Shown one piece after another: positions 26,422 to 35,580 of a stretch of 64,000 nucleotides of DNA (the first letter of the stretch is position 1; each line of letters starts with the position of its first letter). A model generated the notes under the pieces. The model worked only from the letters and a program-made list of their open reading frames with translations, was not told the DNA's origin and ran no database searches. The position numbers and the translations under genes are program-made. Source of the stretch: CAVQOB01 sp963714325 (GTDB lineage Bacteria; Pseudomonadota; Alphaproteobacteria; Rhizobiales; Hyphomicrobiaceae); the NCBI GenBank assembly GCA_963714325.1, contig CAVQOB010000009.1:65875-129874 (forward strand). Reading direction: 5' to 3'.

Positions 26422-27426
26422 TCAATCGTCGTATCGCTTCTTCAGGTCTTGCAGATTGATCGACGACGCTCGCGTCGGCGTGTCGAAGATGTAGCGCAGC
26501 AGGTAGGCCGGCGCGACGGAAGGGCCGCCGCACTCGTGGCAATAGAGGGCGTTGAGCGCGTAGCCGAATCCGCGCGTAAACGCTGCCGACACATCGAGAA
26601 ATTGCGTCAGCGTCCCACGCGTCAGGTCTTTCGCCAGAAACTCGCGGCCGGCATGCGTCCTGACCGCATCGATGACACTGTCGTATTCGGGCCGCAGGAA
26701 TCCGGTATCGGACGTCTCGATCGTTTGGGGATTGCATGGCCAGGTCGGCCAGCCTGTCAGCGCGGTATGATTGGTCCGCTTGAAGGGGCAGCCCTTGACT
26801 GTGCCGGAGAGAATGCGCGCCATGCCCCGCTCGAGCGCCAATCCGAACTCGCGATAGCGTTGCGTTGTCGCGGGCGTCAGCGCGGCGCCGGTCTTGAGAT
26901 CGAAACGCCAATTGCAATCCGAGTACGGCGCTCCGTTCTTGAAACAGTCGGGTACGACTAACGGCAGCTCATTGCCGGTGTACTGCTCGCCGCAGCAGTT
27001 TTCCAGTTGCTTGGTGGTCATGGTTTTGGGATTGCGACCCTTGAGCGCCTTCTTCAATTCGGCCTCGTCGACGATGAGGTAGGTTGGCAGCCGCGCGCCG
27101 GTCTCGGGATTGTAACGGGCTTCGCTGAGCAGGCCGAGGCAGAGGCTGTGCCGCGAAAAACCTTTCACCTTGTAGCGTGCCATCAGTTCGGTGGACACGC
27201 TGATGCCATAGCCAAATCCTTCCTGCGTATAGCAATGGACGGGATAGCGCTTGGCCGTATCGAGCGCCTCGGTGCCATCGGGCATCGAGATTCCGAACGT
27301 CGCCAGCGGCTTCGCATCGGGCATGAGGATAGGGAAGGTGACGGCCGGTTGTGCCGCCGCCGGCGTGACAGCCAGGGCGATCATCACTGCGGCCGTTGCA
27401 ACTCCAGAAAGCCATTGCAATGCCAT
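26422..27426 (-). CDS. Secreted cysteine-rich protein, paralogue B
   Basis: Protein of 334 residues with signal peptide (LSGVATAAVMIALAVTPAAAQ). Mature start PAVTFPILMPD; shared blocks HCYTQEG, ARYKVKGFSRHSLCLGLLSE, ARYNPETGARLPTYL, NCCGEQ, PDCFKNGAPYSDCNWRF, KGCPF, WPCNPQ and FTRGFGYALN. It has an extra cysteine group near the end (YCHECGG) that the others lack. ATG 27426 chosen because the export signal starts there; longer in-frame forms add 43 residues without family sequence. Middle-to-last gene of the caspase operon. Function unknown. Confidence 0.75.
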   Translation of the reverse strand: MALQWLSGVATAAVMIALAVTPAAAQPAVTFPILMPDAKPLATFGISMPDGTEALDTAKRYPVHCYTQEGFGYGISVSTELMARYKVKGFSRHSLCLGLLSEARYNPETGARLPTYLIVDEAELKKALKGRNPKTMTTKQLENCCGEQYTGNELPLVVPDCFKNGAPYSDCNWRFDLKTGAALTPATTQRYREFGLALERGMARILSGTVKGCPFKRTNHTALTGWPTWPCNPQTIETSDTGFLRPEYDSVIDAVRTHAGREFLAKDLTRGTLTQFLDVSAAFTRGFGYALNALYCHECGGPSVAPAYLLRYIFDTPTRASSINLQDLKKRYDD

Positions 27427-27481
27427 AGCACCACTCTCAATCAATTTTGCCAGCGGACAGGCGCCCGCCCGGTCGCGCCGA

Positions 27482-28456
27482 TCATCTCTCGAAGTAGCTC
27501 TGCAATTGCCGGAAATCGATCCGTGACGCGCGTGTCGGCTCGCCATACTCGCCATGGTAGTAGCGCAAGGTCAACTCAGATGCCGCCGCTGGTCCGCCGT
27601 TCTCTTCGGCTTTCAACGCGTAGCCGAAGCCTCGCGGAAACGCTGTCGAAATATCGAGGAATGTGGCGACGGTGCCTTGGGTCAGCTTTTTCGGCAGTAA
27701 CGCCGCGTCGACATGCTTTGCAAGTGTTTGGCCAATGAACTTCGCGTCGGGAGCCATAAATCCTTCTTCATACGTTGCCCGAGGTTTCCCGCACGGCCAC
27801 TGTTCGTTGTCTGATTTGCAGGCTTTTTTCTCGTCGCGCAGCGCGCGCGCCATCCCGGCTTCAAGGGCGCGGCCGAATTCCCTAAATCGCCGCGTCGTCT
27901 CGGGTGTCAGCGGCTTACCGCTCATGATGTCGAAGCGCCAGTTGCAATCGGAATAGGGCGCACCATCCTTGAAGCACGAAGGGACGGAATATGGCTGTTC
28001 TTCGGAAAAAAAGCCCCGGTCCGTAAGCCATTCCTTCAACTCTCGCTTTGGTACAGAGTTCAGAGCCCGGCCCTTGAGCGCCTTGCGAAGGTCTTCCTCG
28101 TCGGCTGCGATGTAGGTTGGAAGTCTCCGGCCAGTCTCCGGATCGAACTTCGCTTCGCTGACCAAACCGAGACAGGTACTTTCGAGCGTAAATCCTTTGG
28201 CCTTGTGGCGCGCGAGCAGGGCCTCTGAAATCGCAATGCCATTGCCATCGCCGCCGTAGGAATAGCAGCGATGCGGCGTCAGGTTCATGTCGCGCTCGTC
28301 GCCGAGTTCCGTTACTCCGCTGATGCCTAGCTTTTGCAGCGTCGTTTCGCCAATTGCGAACACGATCGGGTATTTGATTTGCGACTGTGCCAACACGTTG
28401 GACGCCAGCAGCAAAAATGCCAAGCAGGCGATCACCGTTCTACCGAGACGGCGCAT
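27482..28456 (-). CDS. Secreted cysteine-rich protein, paralogue A, coupled to the caspase gene
   Basis: Protein of 324 residues with signal peptide (TVIACLAFLLLASNVLAQ). Mature start SQIKYPIVFAIGETTLQKLG; shared blocks RCYSYGG, LARHKAKGFTLESTCLGL, SEAKFDPETGRRLPTY, VPSCFKDGAPYSDCNWRF, KKACKS, WPCGK and FPRGFGYALK. ATG 28456 shares its A with the TGA stop of the caspase gene (TGATG), so translation is likely coupled. Paralogue B starts 55 bases after its end. No recognised domain; all cysteines fit disulfides in the periplasm or outside the cell. Confidence 0.8.
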   Translation of the reverse strand: MRRLGRTVIACLAFLLLASNVLAQSQIKYPIVFAIGETTLQKLGISGVTELGDERDMNLTPHRCYSYGGDGNGIAISEALLARHKAKGFTLESTCLGLVSEAKFDPETGRRLPTYIAADEEDLRKALKGRALNSVPKRELKEWLTDRGFFSEEQPYSVPSCFKDGAPYSDCNWRFDIMSGKPLTPETTRRFREFGRALEAGMARALRDEKKACKSDNEQWPCGKPRATYEEGFMAPDAKFIGQTLAKHVDAALLPKKLTQGTVATFLDISTAFPRGFGYALKAEENGGPAAASELTLRYYHGEYGEPTRASRIDFRQLQSYFER

Positions 28457-29931
28457 CACGGCGCCCTCCGTAACACGAAAATTTCGTCGATCGCGGCGAG
28501 CCGGTCGATCACTTGCCAGGAGACGCCGGGGCCGGGCAGTCCCTCTTTCGCCTTGAAGGCCGCCAGCGCCGCGCGTGTCGGATCGTCGAAGGTGCGCGAT
28601 ACCGGGAGTGTCGCGGCACCCGTCCGCTTCAACGCCGTTTGCAGCGCGGCCGTCATCCGCGGGCTGGGTGGGTGGGCCGCATTGCCGGCGAAAATTTCCG
28701 CAAGGTCGGTCTCGGTGTATTCGATCGCCGCTTGCCGGAGCCCCTGCGCATAGGCGCGCCGCCACCACACCATCGCTTCCTTCAGATCGATGCCGGTGCC
28801 TTCGCCGCGGATCAACATGACGGCGAGATTGTTCTGCGACCAGTCGAAGCCCATTTCGGCGGCGCGGCGATAGAGCTGCACGGCTTCGACGTCCTGGCCG
28901 GCCTTGTCGAGGGCGCGGGCGAGGTTGTGCATGAGGCGCGGATTGTTCGGGAAGCGCGCGAGGTCGGTGCGACAAGCGGGGATGGCGGCGAGGGTATCGA
29001 TCTTGTCGAATTCGACGCCCTTGACCGAGATGTTGTTATCCTCTTCCGCCGCCAACACGTCGCACGGCAGTGGCTTGGCGCGGGTTTGCAGAAAAAGCGG
29101 CGCCGAGAGCGCGTTGCGCAGTTCGGGGCGCTGCTTGCCGCTGGTCGTGTAGAGCACGGTGCGCGCGGTCTTCACGAGAATGGAATTCAGATCTTCGTCG
29201 GCATTGGCAAGCGCGTCGCGCAGCGCCTCGGCGTAGGGGCTGATGCCACCGGCGCCGTCGTCGGCGACGTCGAAAGGTTGCGTTGCGTAGCCGACCAGCA
29301 GGCCGTGCGCGCCGTCGTTGCCGCCGGCACGTGCAGCGTCGATGACCGGAAGCTCTATCGGCGCGAGGCCGCGCGACAGACCCTTGCGGTTCAGATTGCG
29401 GGCGATGGAGGCGAGGAACGGATTGTTGCGGCAGGCGTCGAGGATGATCGCGCGCGCTTTGACCTTGTCGCCGAGTGCGCCAAGTAAGGTGCTGATGGGA
29501 TAGAGGCCGTCGAGGGGATCGCTGCGCCGGTCGTTGAATTCGACCGGCACGATGTAGTTCAGACCGTCGATCTGCAGTCCATGGCCGGTATAATAGACCA
29601 GCGCCACGTCGGCGCCAGTGGCGGCGGTGAGAAAGCCGTCGATCGCCTGCTTCAGATCGTCGAGTTCGCTGTCGTAGGCTTCGTGGATCGCAAAGCCCGC
29701 GTCCTTGAGTTTGCCGGCGATCAGTTTGGCATCACTGACGGTGTTGACCAGCGGCGCCGTGAAGCGATAGTCCTTCAGCGCGATGACCAGTGCGATCTTC
29801 TTGCGGCCGTCGGCGTAGTCGTCGGTGAGGGCTGCCGTGCACAAAGCCATGAGACAGGCGAAAGCAAGCCAAACCGCGCGGATCGCAGCAGTCCAAACGG
29901 ACCACGCACTGGCCGATTCCCACCGTCCCAT
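28456..29931 (-). CDS. Exported caspase-family (C14) peptidase with Sel1-like repeats
   Basis: Protein of 491 residues. An N-terminal hydrophobic stretch (AIRAVWLAFACLMALCTAAL) looks like a signal peptide or anchor. The caspase domain follows (about 44-275): KKIALVIALKDY, VALVYYTGHGLQ with catalytic His117, and AIILDACRNNPF with catalytic Cys167. The next part has Sel1/TPR-like helices (NLARALDKAGQDVEAVQLYR and GFDWSQNNLAVMLIRGEGTG). A C-terminal tail (DDPTRAALAAFKAKEGLP) resembles a peptidoglycan-binding repeat end. GGAGG six bases before ATG 29931 fixes the start. Bacterial C14 members usually cut after Arg or Lys. It heads an operon with three paralogous secreted proteins. Confidence 0.88.
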   Translation of the reverse strand: MGRWESASAWSVWTAAIRAVWLAFACLMALCTAALTDDYADGRKKIALVIALKDYRFTAPLVNTVSDAKLIAGKLKDAGFAIHEAYDSELDDLKQAIDGFLTAATGADVALVYYTGHGLQIDGLNYIVPVEFNDRRSDPLDGLYPISTLLGALGDKVKARAIILDACRNNPFLASIARNLNRKGLSRGLAPIELPVIDAARAGGNDGAHGLLVGYATQPFDVADDGAGGISPYAEALRDALANADEDLNSILVKTARTVLYTTSGKQRPELRNALSAPLFLQTRAKPLPCDVLAAEEDNNISVKGVEFDKIDTLAAIPACRTDLARFPNNPRLMHNLARALDKAGQDVEAVQLYRRAAEMGFDWSQNNLAVMLIRGEGTGIDLKEAMVWWRRAYAQGLRQAAIEYTETDLAEIFAGNAAHPPSPRMTAALQTALKRTGAATLPVSRTFDDPTRAALAAFKAKEGLPGPGVSWQVIDRLAAIDEIFVLRRAP

Positions 29932-30133
29932 CCAACGCCTCCACAAAGCCAAAAAACAATCGGTGTCATCGCGCCAAAAAAGTGCGCCTCGTCATAGTAT
30001 TGAGAACTCGGCGGCCATTGGCAAGCGGACACTCTGGCTGGCTCGAAAAAATTGTCCGGCGTGTCGATCCAGCCGTCGCCCATTGGTCTTTGCCGTGTCA
30101 CGCCCGCATGGGCCAGTTTTCAGGAGAGACACG

Positions 30134-30534
30134 ATGACTTTTTATTACACCAGTATCTATGCCGTGCCCTTAGGACTGTTGATGATCGCCCTCAGCGCCC
30201 ACACGATCGTCTTGCGCGCCAAGACCGGCATATCCCTGGGACATGGTGATCGTCCGGAGTTGGCCGAACGCATCCGGCGTCACGGGAACTTTGTCGAATT
30301 CGTCCCCTGGCGCTGATCCTCATGGGTTTGGCTGAGGTCGCCGGAGCGTCGCGAGGATGGCTCCATAGTGTGGGTGGTCTCTTGCTCGTCGCACGACTGG
30401 TCCACCCCTGGGGCATCAAGCATGACAATGCCGCTGCGCCAGCACGCATCATCGGCGCGGCCGGGACACAGCTGTCGATGTTGATCGCCATCACTCTGAT
30501 TGCCTGGCAACGGCTCGCCAGTGGCGGACCATAA
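30134..30534 (+). pseudogene. MAPEG-family membrane protein, frameshifted
   Basis: ATG 30134, with GGAGAG upstream, opens MTFYYTSIYAVPLGLLMIAL and GDRPELAERIRRHGNFVEFV, then hits a stop at 30316. The next frame continues LALILMGLAEVAG, LLLVARLVHPWGIK and ends at 30534. MAPEG proteins have exactly this order (RxHxNFVEYVPLALIL, LHAxG), four membrane helices, about 130 residues. Restoring one missing base near 30307 joins the halves. MAPEG proteins are glutathione-linked membrane enzymes; as written it is broken. Confidence 0.8.
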
Positions 30535-30641
30535 AAATCGGGCCTGATGTCGATTGCAGTGGACGCCATTCGTCTCAAGAGTAAGCCGGCAACAACGCAG
30601 GTGGAAATGGCCACAGCGGCCCATTTGTTAGGAGCACAACG

Positions 30642-30989
30642 ATGAAATACCTCGCACTGATTTATGCCGCATCGAAAACAGAACCCCAGTACGGTAGCCC
30701 CGAGTTCAAGGAGTTCATGGCCGGATACATGACCGCGACCAAACGCTACAAGGACGACAAGGTCTTTCTGGCAGGCGAGGGGCTGCAGCCCACTTCGACC
30801 GCCACTACCGTACGGGTGCGCAACGGCAAAATCGAAACCATCGATGGGCCATTCGCTGAAACCAAAGAGCAGCTCGGCGGCTTTTATCTGATCGATTGCG
30901 ACAATCTCGACGCTGCGATCAAATATGCAGCCCTAATCCCGTCGGCCAGGTTCGGTTGTGTCGAGGTTCGCCCGGTCATGGAATACTGA
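30642..30989 (+). CDS. YciI/DGPF-family protein
   Basis: Protein of 115 residues with a ferredoxin-like fold. KYLALIYAASKTEP starts it and the family motif DGPFAETKEQLGGFYLI (DGPF at residues 68-71) is intact. DGPF proteins are typically encoded next to ECF42-type sigma factors, as here, where the sigma gene begins 22 bases after this stop. It may modulate the sigma factor or act in the stress response it controls; the exact role is not known. GGAG precedes the ATG. Confidence 0.93.
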   Translation: MKYLALIYAASKTEPQYGSPEFKEFMAGYMTATKRYKDDKVFLAGEGLQPTSTATTVRVRNGKIETIDGPFAETKEQLGGFYLIDCDNLDAAIKYAALIPSARFGCVEVRPVMEY

Positions 30990-31011
30990 ACCGACGTTGA
31001 CGCTGGATCCG

Positions 31012-32262
31012 ATGGCTATGCAGCCGCCCCCGAAAGCAATCACCGAGGCGATCGACACACTCGTCCGTGATGAGTGGGGGCGGTTGCTGTCGTCGCTGAT
31101 TGGCATCCTGCGGGATTTTCAGCTCGCCGAGGACAGCCTTCAGGATGCGTTGGAGGCGGCGCTGGAGCATTGGACGCGCAGCGGCCTGCCACAATCCCCC
31201 GTGGGTTGGCTGCTGCAGACAGCGCGCCGCAAGGCCATCGACAGGATTCGCAGGCATCGCAATTTCGAAAAAAAGAGCGCTGAATATGCACTGTTGATCG
31301 ACGTGGAGCAGCTGAGCGCCGACGCTATTGATGACAGCGCGATTCCCGATGAGCGGCTGCAGTTGATCTTCACCTGCTGTCACCCGGCGCTGGATGAGAA
31401 AACCCGGATTGCCCTGACCTTGCGCACGCTTGGTGGTTTGACGACCGTGGCCATCGCGCGCGCTTTTCTCGATTCCGAAGAGGCGATGGCGCAGCGGCTG
31501 GTCCGCGCCAAGGATAAGATCAAGAAAGCTGGCATCCCTTATCTGGTGCCCGATGGGGAGACTTGGCCCGAACGACTGGGCTCGGTGCTGGGCGTCCTCT
31601 ATCTCATTTTCAACGAGGGTTACGCGGCGACGTCCGGCGACACACAGGTCCGCCGCAGTCTTTGCGACGAAGCCATCCGGCTGGCCCGCATTCTGTTGCG
31701 TCTGCGCCCGGATGAGCCGGAAATCATGGGGCTGTTGGCGCTGATGCTGCTGCATGATTCGCGAAGCAATGCGCGGATTGATGCCGACGGCCGGATGGTC
31801 CCCCTCGAACATCAGAACCGCGCCCTGTGGTCGCGCTCACACATGGCCGAGGGTGCGGCTCTCGTCGAACAGGCGCTGAGGCGCGGCCAACTCGGGCCCT
31901 ACCAGTTGCAGGCGGCGATCAGCGCAGTTCATGCCGAAGCTGCATCGATGGCCGAGACCGATTGGCCACAAATCATCGGCCTCTATGATTGGCTCGATCG
32001 CTTGCGGCCCAATCCGGTCGTGCGTCTCAATCGCGCCGCCGCAGTGTCGTATGCAACATCGCCGTCGGCGGCGCTGGCCGAGCTTGACGCGCTAAGGCCG
32101 GCGCTTGAGCGCTATCAGCCGTTCCATGCAACACTCGCGGACTGTTTGCGCAGGGTCGGGCGTCACGACGAGGCAGCAGTCGCATATGATCGCGCCATCG
32201 CGCTGTCGAACAATCCGCTGGAGCGAGCGTTTCTCAGCGAAAGAAGGCGAGACGTGTCGTGA
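31012..32262 (+). CDS. ECF sigma factor with C-terminal TPR-like extension (ECF42 type)
   Basis: Protein of 416 residues. Region 2 is near residues 15-75 (LLSSLIGILRDFQLAEDSLQ, PVGWLLQTARRKAIDRIRRH) and region 4 near 115-170 (LTLRTLGGLTTVAIARAFLD). The rest (about 190-416) is a helical extension (LGVLYLIFNEGYAATSGD, ARILLRLRPDEPEIMGLLAL) seen in ECF42 sigma factors, needed for activity in place of a classic anti-sigma. It follows the DGPF gene by 22 bases, so the two form an operon. ATG 31012 chosen; an upstream frame overlapping the DGPF gene is unlikely. Confidence 0.92.
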   Translation: MAMQPPPKAITEAIDTLVRDEWGRLLSSLIGILRDFQLAEDSLQDALEAALEHWTRSGLPQSPVGWLLQTARRKAIDRIRRHRNFEKKSAEYALLIDVEQLSADAIDDSAIPDERLQLIFTCCHPALDEKTRIALTLRTLGGLTTVAIARAFLDSEEAMAQRLVRAKDKIKKAGIPYLVPDGETWPERLGSVLGVLYLIFNEGYAATSGDTQVRRSLCDEAIRLARILLRLRPDEPEIMGLLALMLLHDSRSNARIDADGRMVPLEHQNRALWSRSHMAEGAALVEQALRRGQLGPYQLQAAISAVHAEAASMAETDWPQIIGLYDWLDRLRPNPVVRLNRAAAVSYATSPSAALAELDALRPALERYQPFHATLADCLRRVGRHDEAAVAYDRAIALSNNPLERAFLSERRRDVS

Positions 32263-32279
32263 CGGCCGTCGTGATCACC

Positions 32280-32858
32280 CTATCCCTTGCCTCCGCGAAA
32301 CGCGGCCAGCGAACCGGCGTCGATCTTGGTGCCGATGGCGCTGTTCATCCGGTTGGTAGCATTGAAGATCGCGACGATCTGCGCGGCTTCGAGGATTTCC
32401 GGTTCGCTAAGGCCGCCCTTGCGCAGGATGTCCAGCGTCGTCTCGGTGGCATGGCCAGGTGTCAATGTCATGAAGGATGCGAATTCGGCCAAGGCGTGCT
32501 CGCGTTTCGAGAGCGACGCCCGGCGCCAGTTGCACAGCACGATGTCGACGTCGATCTTCGGCATGCCATGGGCCTGCAGCGCACAGGCATGGGTGATGAT
32601 GCAGACTTCGCAGCGGTTTTCAAGGCTGACAACGAGGGCGGTCAACTCGCGCTCTTGGCCCGACAGCAGGCAATCCTTGCCGCGCATCAGCCGGTTGATA
32701 TAGCCCTGCCATAGCGCCAAGCGATCCGGCTCGAACGGCAGCTTCAGGAACTCGCGGACATAGCCGAGCCGCTGTTGGCTCTCGTCCCACATGGCCTGAA
32801 TGGCTGGCGCCGGCTTCGTGACGTTGTCGATTCGCAACCAGGACGAACGTTCGGCCAT
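32280..32858 (-). CDS. AhpD/carboxymuconolactone decarboxylase-like protein
   Basis: Protein of 192 residues, all helical. The redox motif CEVCIITH (CxxC with nearby His) matches AhpD-like alkylhydroperoxidase proteins, in the group often called peroxidase-related enzymes. The RERELTALVVSLENRCEVCI-like helix precedes it. It likely reduces peroxides or acts as a thiol adaptor. AGGAG seven bases before ATG 32858 fixes the start. It converges on the ECF sigma operon; a stress-linked neighbour is plausible. Confidence 0.85.
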   Translation of the reverse strand: MAERSSWLRIDNVTKPAPAIQAMWDESQQRLGYVREFLKLPFEPDRLALWQGYINRLMRGKDCLLSGQERELTALVVSLENRCEVCIITHACALQAHGMPKIDVDIVLCNWRRASLSKREHALAEFASFMTLTPGHATETTLDILRKGGLSEPEILEAAQIVAIFNATNRMNSAIGTKIDAGSLAAFRGGKG

Positions 32859-33129
32859 GATGAAACTCCTAACACTTCGTTGCTGCACGCCAGCGAACGT
32901 TTTATTAGTCTCGGACGTGTGGCCGGGAGTGGTCAAGAGTTCGACTGTTTTCAATAGCCTGCCGGAACGTGCCCTCGGATTGCCGTAAAGGGGCCGGGTA
33001 AGCGCTGGATTCTGGCCCCGACCTCACCCGAATCGGGCCGGCATTTAGGTCTCGTTAGCCGAATCGCAGCGATGGTGGGACCGCAAGTGGTCGTCATTAC
33101 TGCGCGGCCGCGTCACGAGGGGAATTGCC

Positions 33130-33864
33130 ATGCTGATGAGTGTTGTCGATGGTTTGCGTGCTGGCCACTCCTATCCCGAGATCGCGGGCAAACGCGTGCT
33201 GATCACCGGGCTGACCGGCGCCATGGGCGTCGACATCGCCCGCAGCTTCGCCGATGCCAAGGCGCGCCTGGTCCTCCAGTTCGACGAGACCAGCGACGAG
33301 ATGCAGGCGCTGGCCGAGATGCTGGCGCCAACCGCCGTCGATCTCGCCGTCTATGGCGGCGTGCAGACGACAACAGACGCCGTCGTACAGTTTGCCCGCA
33401 CGGCCGTGACCAAGTTCGGCGGTATCGACGCGGTCATCAACATCATTCCGCTGACCGGCACGCGCAGTACCCCGATGCAGTCGGCCGACGACGTCGAGCG
33501 GCAGGTCGCTGAACGGCTGCTGTTGCCAGCCCTCGTCTCGCGGATTGTTGCCAACCGCATGCGGCTGACGCTGACCGAGGGCCTTGTGCTGAATATCGCG
33601 ACGTTGCCCGGCCGGCCAACGGGCGCCGAGCGTGCGTTCGGCATGTTCGCCAAGACCGCGCTCGCCACCATGACTCGTAAGGAAGCCGCCGAATGGGGCC
33701 GCGAAGGCATCCGCTTCAACGCGGTAGCGCCACAATGCGGCGGCGTTAGCTCCGAGCCGGGGCTCGCCGGCGAAGCCGACATCGCCGCACTCGCCATGTA
33801 CTTGGTATCGGGCCGTGGCAAGGCCCTGACCGGTCATCTGTTCGACGTCGAATTGGCGGTTTGA
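33130..33864 (+). CDS. SDR-family protein lacking the usual catalytic Tyr
   Basis: Protein of 244 residues with a Rossmann nucleotide site TGLTGAMGVDIARSF and the usual central VINIIPLTG strand. Where active SDRs have YxxxK, this protein has AFGMFAK: the Lys is there but position K-4 is Gly, and no Tyr is close. FNAVAPQCGG corresponds to the post-catalytic loop. It may bind NAD(P) but be inactive or use a different residue. It sits alone, 130 bases before the gamma-glutamyltransferase gene. Confidence 0.8.
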   Translation: MLMSVVDGLRAGHSYPEIAGKRVLITGLTGAMGVDIARSFADAKARLVLQFDETSDEMQALAEMLAPTAVDLAVYGGVQTTTDAVVQFARTAVTKFGGIDAVINIIPLTGTRSTPMQSADDVERQVAERLLLPALVSRIVANRMRLTLTEGLVLNIATLPGRPTGAERAFGMFAKTALATMTRKEAAEWGREGIRFNAVAPQCGGVSSEPGLAGEADIAALAMYLVSGRGKALTGHLFDVELAV

Positions 33865-33990
33865 GCGTCATGCGAAGCCTTCACGGTCGCACTTCTGGAC
33901 GTGAGCCTGCTTTCTTGGCATGAGGCGTTGTTGGACGCTTGAAGGAGTGCGCCGCTGGTCGAGCGGGTGTTCCGACGCCAGGAGACAGGC

Positions 33991-35580
33991 ATGCTCAATA
34001 CGCCTCGCAGCCGCCGCGGCATGGTGACCTCGCCGCATCATCTGGCGAGTGAATTGGGGTTGCGTGTGTTGCGCGACGGCGGCACGGCGATCGAGGCTGC
34101 TGTCGCCATGGCGGCAACGTTGCCGGTCGTCTATCCGCATATGACATCGATCGGCGGCGATGGCTTCTGGATCGTGTCGGTGCCCGGCAAAGAGCCGATC
34201 GCCATCGATGCCTGCGGCGCGGCCGCTGCCACAGCGACACCCGCGCTCTACAAGAAGCATGGGCATAAAACCATTCCATGGCGTGGGCCGTTGGCCGCGA
34301 ATACCGTCGCAGGCACGATTTCGGGCTGGGGCGAAGCATTGCGATTGTCGGGTGAACTCGGCGGGCGATTGCCACTGTCGCGATTGGTTGAGGACGCGGT
34401 GTGGCACGCCGAGAACGGCTTTGCCGTCACGCGCAGCCAAGCCGATCTGACGGCGGAAAAGTGCCAAGAGTTGAAAGACGCGCCAGGCTTCGCCGCGCAA
34501 TTCCTGGTCAATGGTGAGGCCCCCCGCGAGGGCCAACTCATGAAACTGGCGGCCTTGGGTTCGACATTGAAACGACTGGGACGCGACGGCACGGCGGATT
34601 TCTACGCCGGCGGTATCGCCAAGAGCCTGGTCGCCGATCTCGCTAAAATCGGCGCGCCGGTGTCCGCCGATGATCTGGCGCGGCACACCGCTCAGCGATT
34701 GAGGCCTCTGACAGTGAAGGTGCGCGCCGGCCAGCTCTACAATTTTCCCCCGCCAACGCAGGGCCTCGCCTCGCTGATGATCCTCGCGCTGTTCGATCGC
34801 ATGCGCGTTAAGGAGGCCGATGATTTCAAGTATCTGCACGGCATCATCGAAGCGACCAAGCAGGCGTTCCTGGTGCGCGACCGGATCATCGGCGATCCCA
34901 CCTCGATGACCGAAGACCCCGCGCGCTACCTGCAGAAGGATATCCTCGACGGCCTCGCCAAGCGCATCGACAGGAAGACGGCAATGGCCTGGCCTGCGCC
35001 GGTCGACAAGGGCGACACGATCTGGCTCGGCGCCATTGATGGCAATGGCGTGGCCGTCAGTTTCATCCAAAGCATCTACTTCGAATATGGCTCCGGCTGC
35101 GTGCTACCCGAGACTGGCATCGTCTGGCAGAATCGCGGTGCAAGCTTCTTCCTCGACAAGCCGGGTCCGCGCTTGCTGGCACCGGGGCGCAAACCGTTCC
35201 ACACCCTCAATCCCGCATTGGCCAGGCTCGGCGATGGTCGGGTGATGGTCTATGGCACGATGGGCGGCGAAGGTCAGCCACAGACGCAGTCGGCGATCTT
35301 CTCGCGCTACGCCATGTTCGGGCAGGGATTGCAGGCCTCGATCACCGCGCCGCGCTGGCTGCTCGGCAAGATGTGGGGGGAGGAAAGCGTCACGTTGAAA
35401 CTCGAGAACCGGTTCGATCCGAAGCTCGTCAAACGCATGGCAAGAGCCGGTCACGACGTCGAAGTGCTACCGGCATTTTCAACCTCGATGGGACACGCGG
35501 GCGCGGTCGTGCGGCACGCCGAAGGCATCTTCGAAGGCGCAACCGACCCCCGCAGCGACGGCGCCGCGATGGGGTTTTAG
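33991..35580 (+). CDS. Gamma-glutamyltransferase family protein
   Basis: Protein of 529 residues, normal for the family. The N-terminal nucleophile fold begins RRGMVTSPHHLASELGLRVL and GGTAIEAAVAMAATLPVVYP. The self-cleavage/nucleophile Thr is probably Thr343 in KGDTIWLGAIDGNGVAVSF. No signal peptide is visible, unlike periplasmic GGT, so it acts in the cytoplasm or belongs to the oxamate-amidohydrolase/GGT-like branch. Start ATG 33991 chosen because similarity begins there. It transfers or hydrolyses gamma-glutamyl groups; substrate not determined here. Confidence 0.88.
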   Translation: MLNTPRSRRGMVTSPHHLASELGLRVLRDGGTAIEAAVAMAATLPVVYPHMTSIGGDGFWIVSVPGKEPIAIDACGAAAATATPALYKKHGHKTIPWRGPLAANTVAGTISGWGEALRLSGELGGRLPLSRLVEDAVWHAENGFAVTRSQADLTAEKCQELKDAPGFAAQFLVNGEAPREGQLMKLAALGSTLKRLGRDGTADFYAGGIAKSLVADLAKIGAPVSADDLARHTAQRLRPLTVKVRAGQLYNFPPPTQGLASLMILALFDRMRVKEADDFKYLHGIIEATKQAFLVRDRIIGDPTSMTEDPARYLQKDILDGLAKRIDRKTAMAWPAPVDKGDTIWLGAIDGNGVAVSFIQSIYFEYGSGCVLPETGIVWQNRGASFFLDKPGPRLLAPGRKPFHTLNPALARLGDGRVMVYGTMGGEGQPQTQSAIFSRYAMFGQGLQASITAPRWLLGKMWGEESVTLKLENRFDPKLVKRMARAGHDVEVLPAFSTSMGHAGAVVRHAEGIFEGATDPRSDGAAMGF

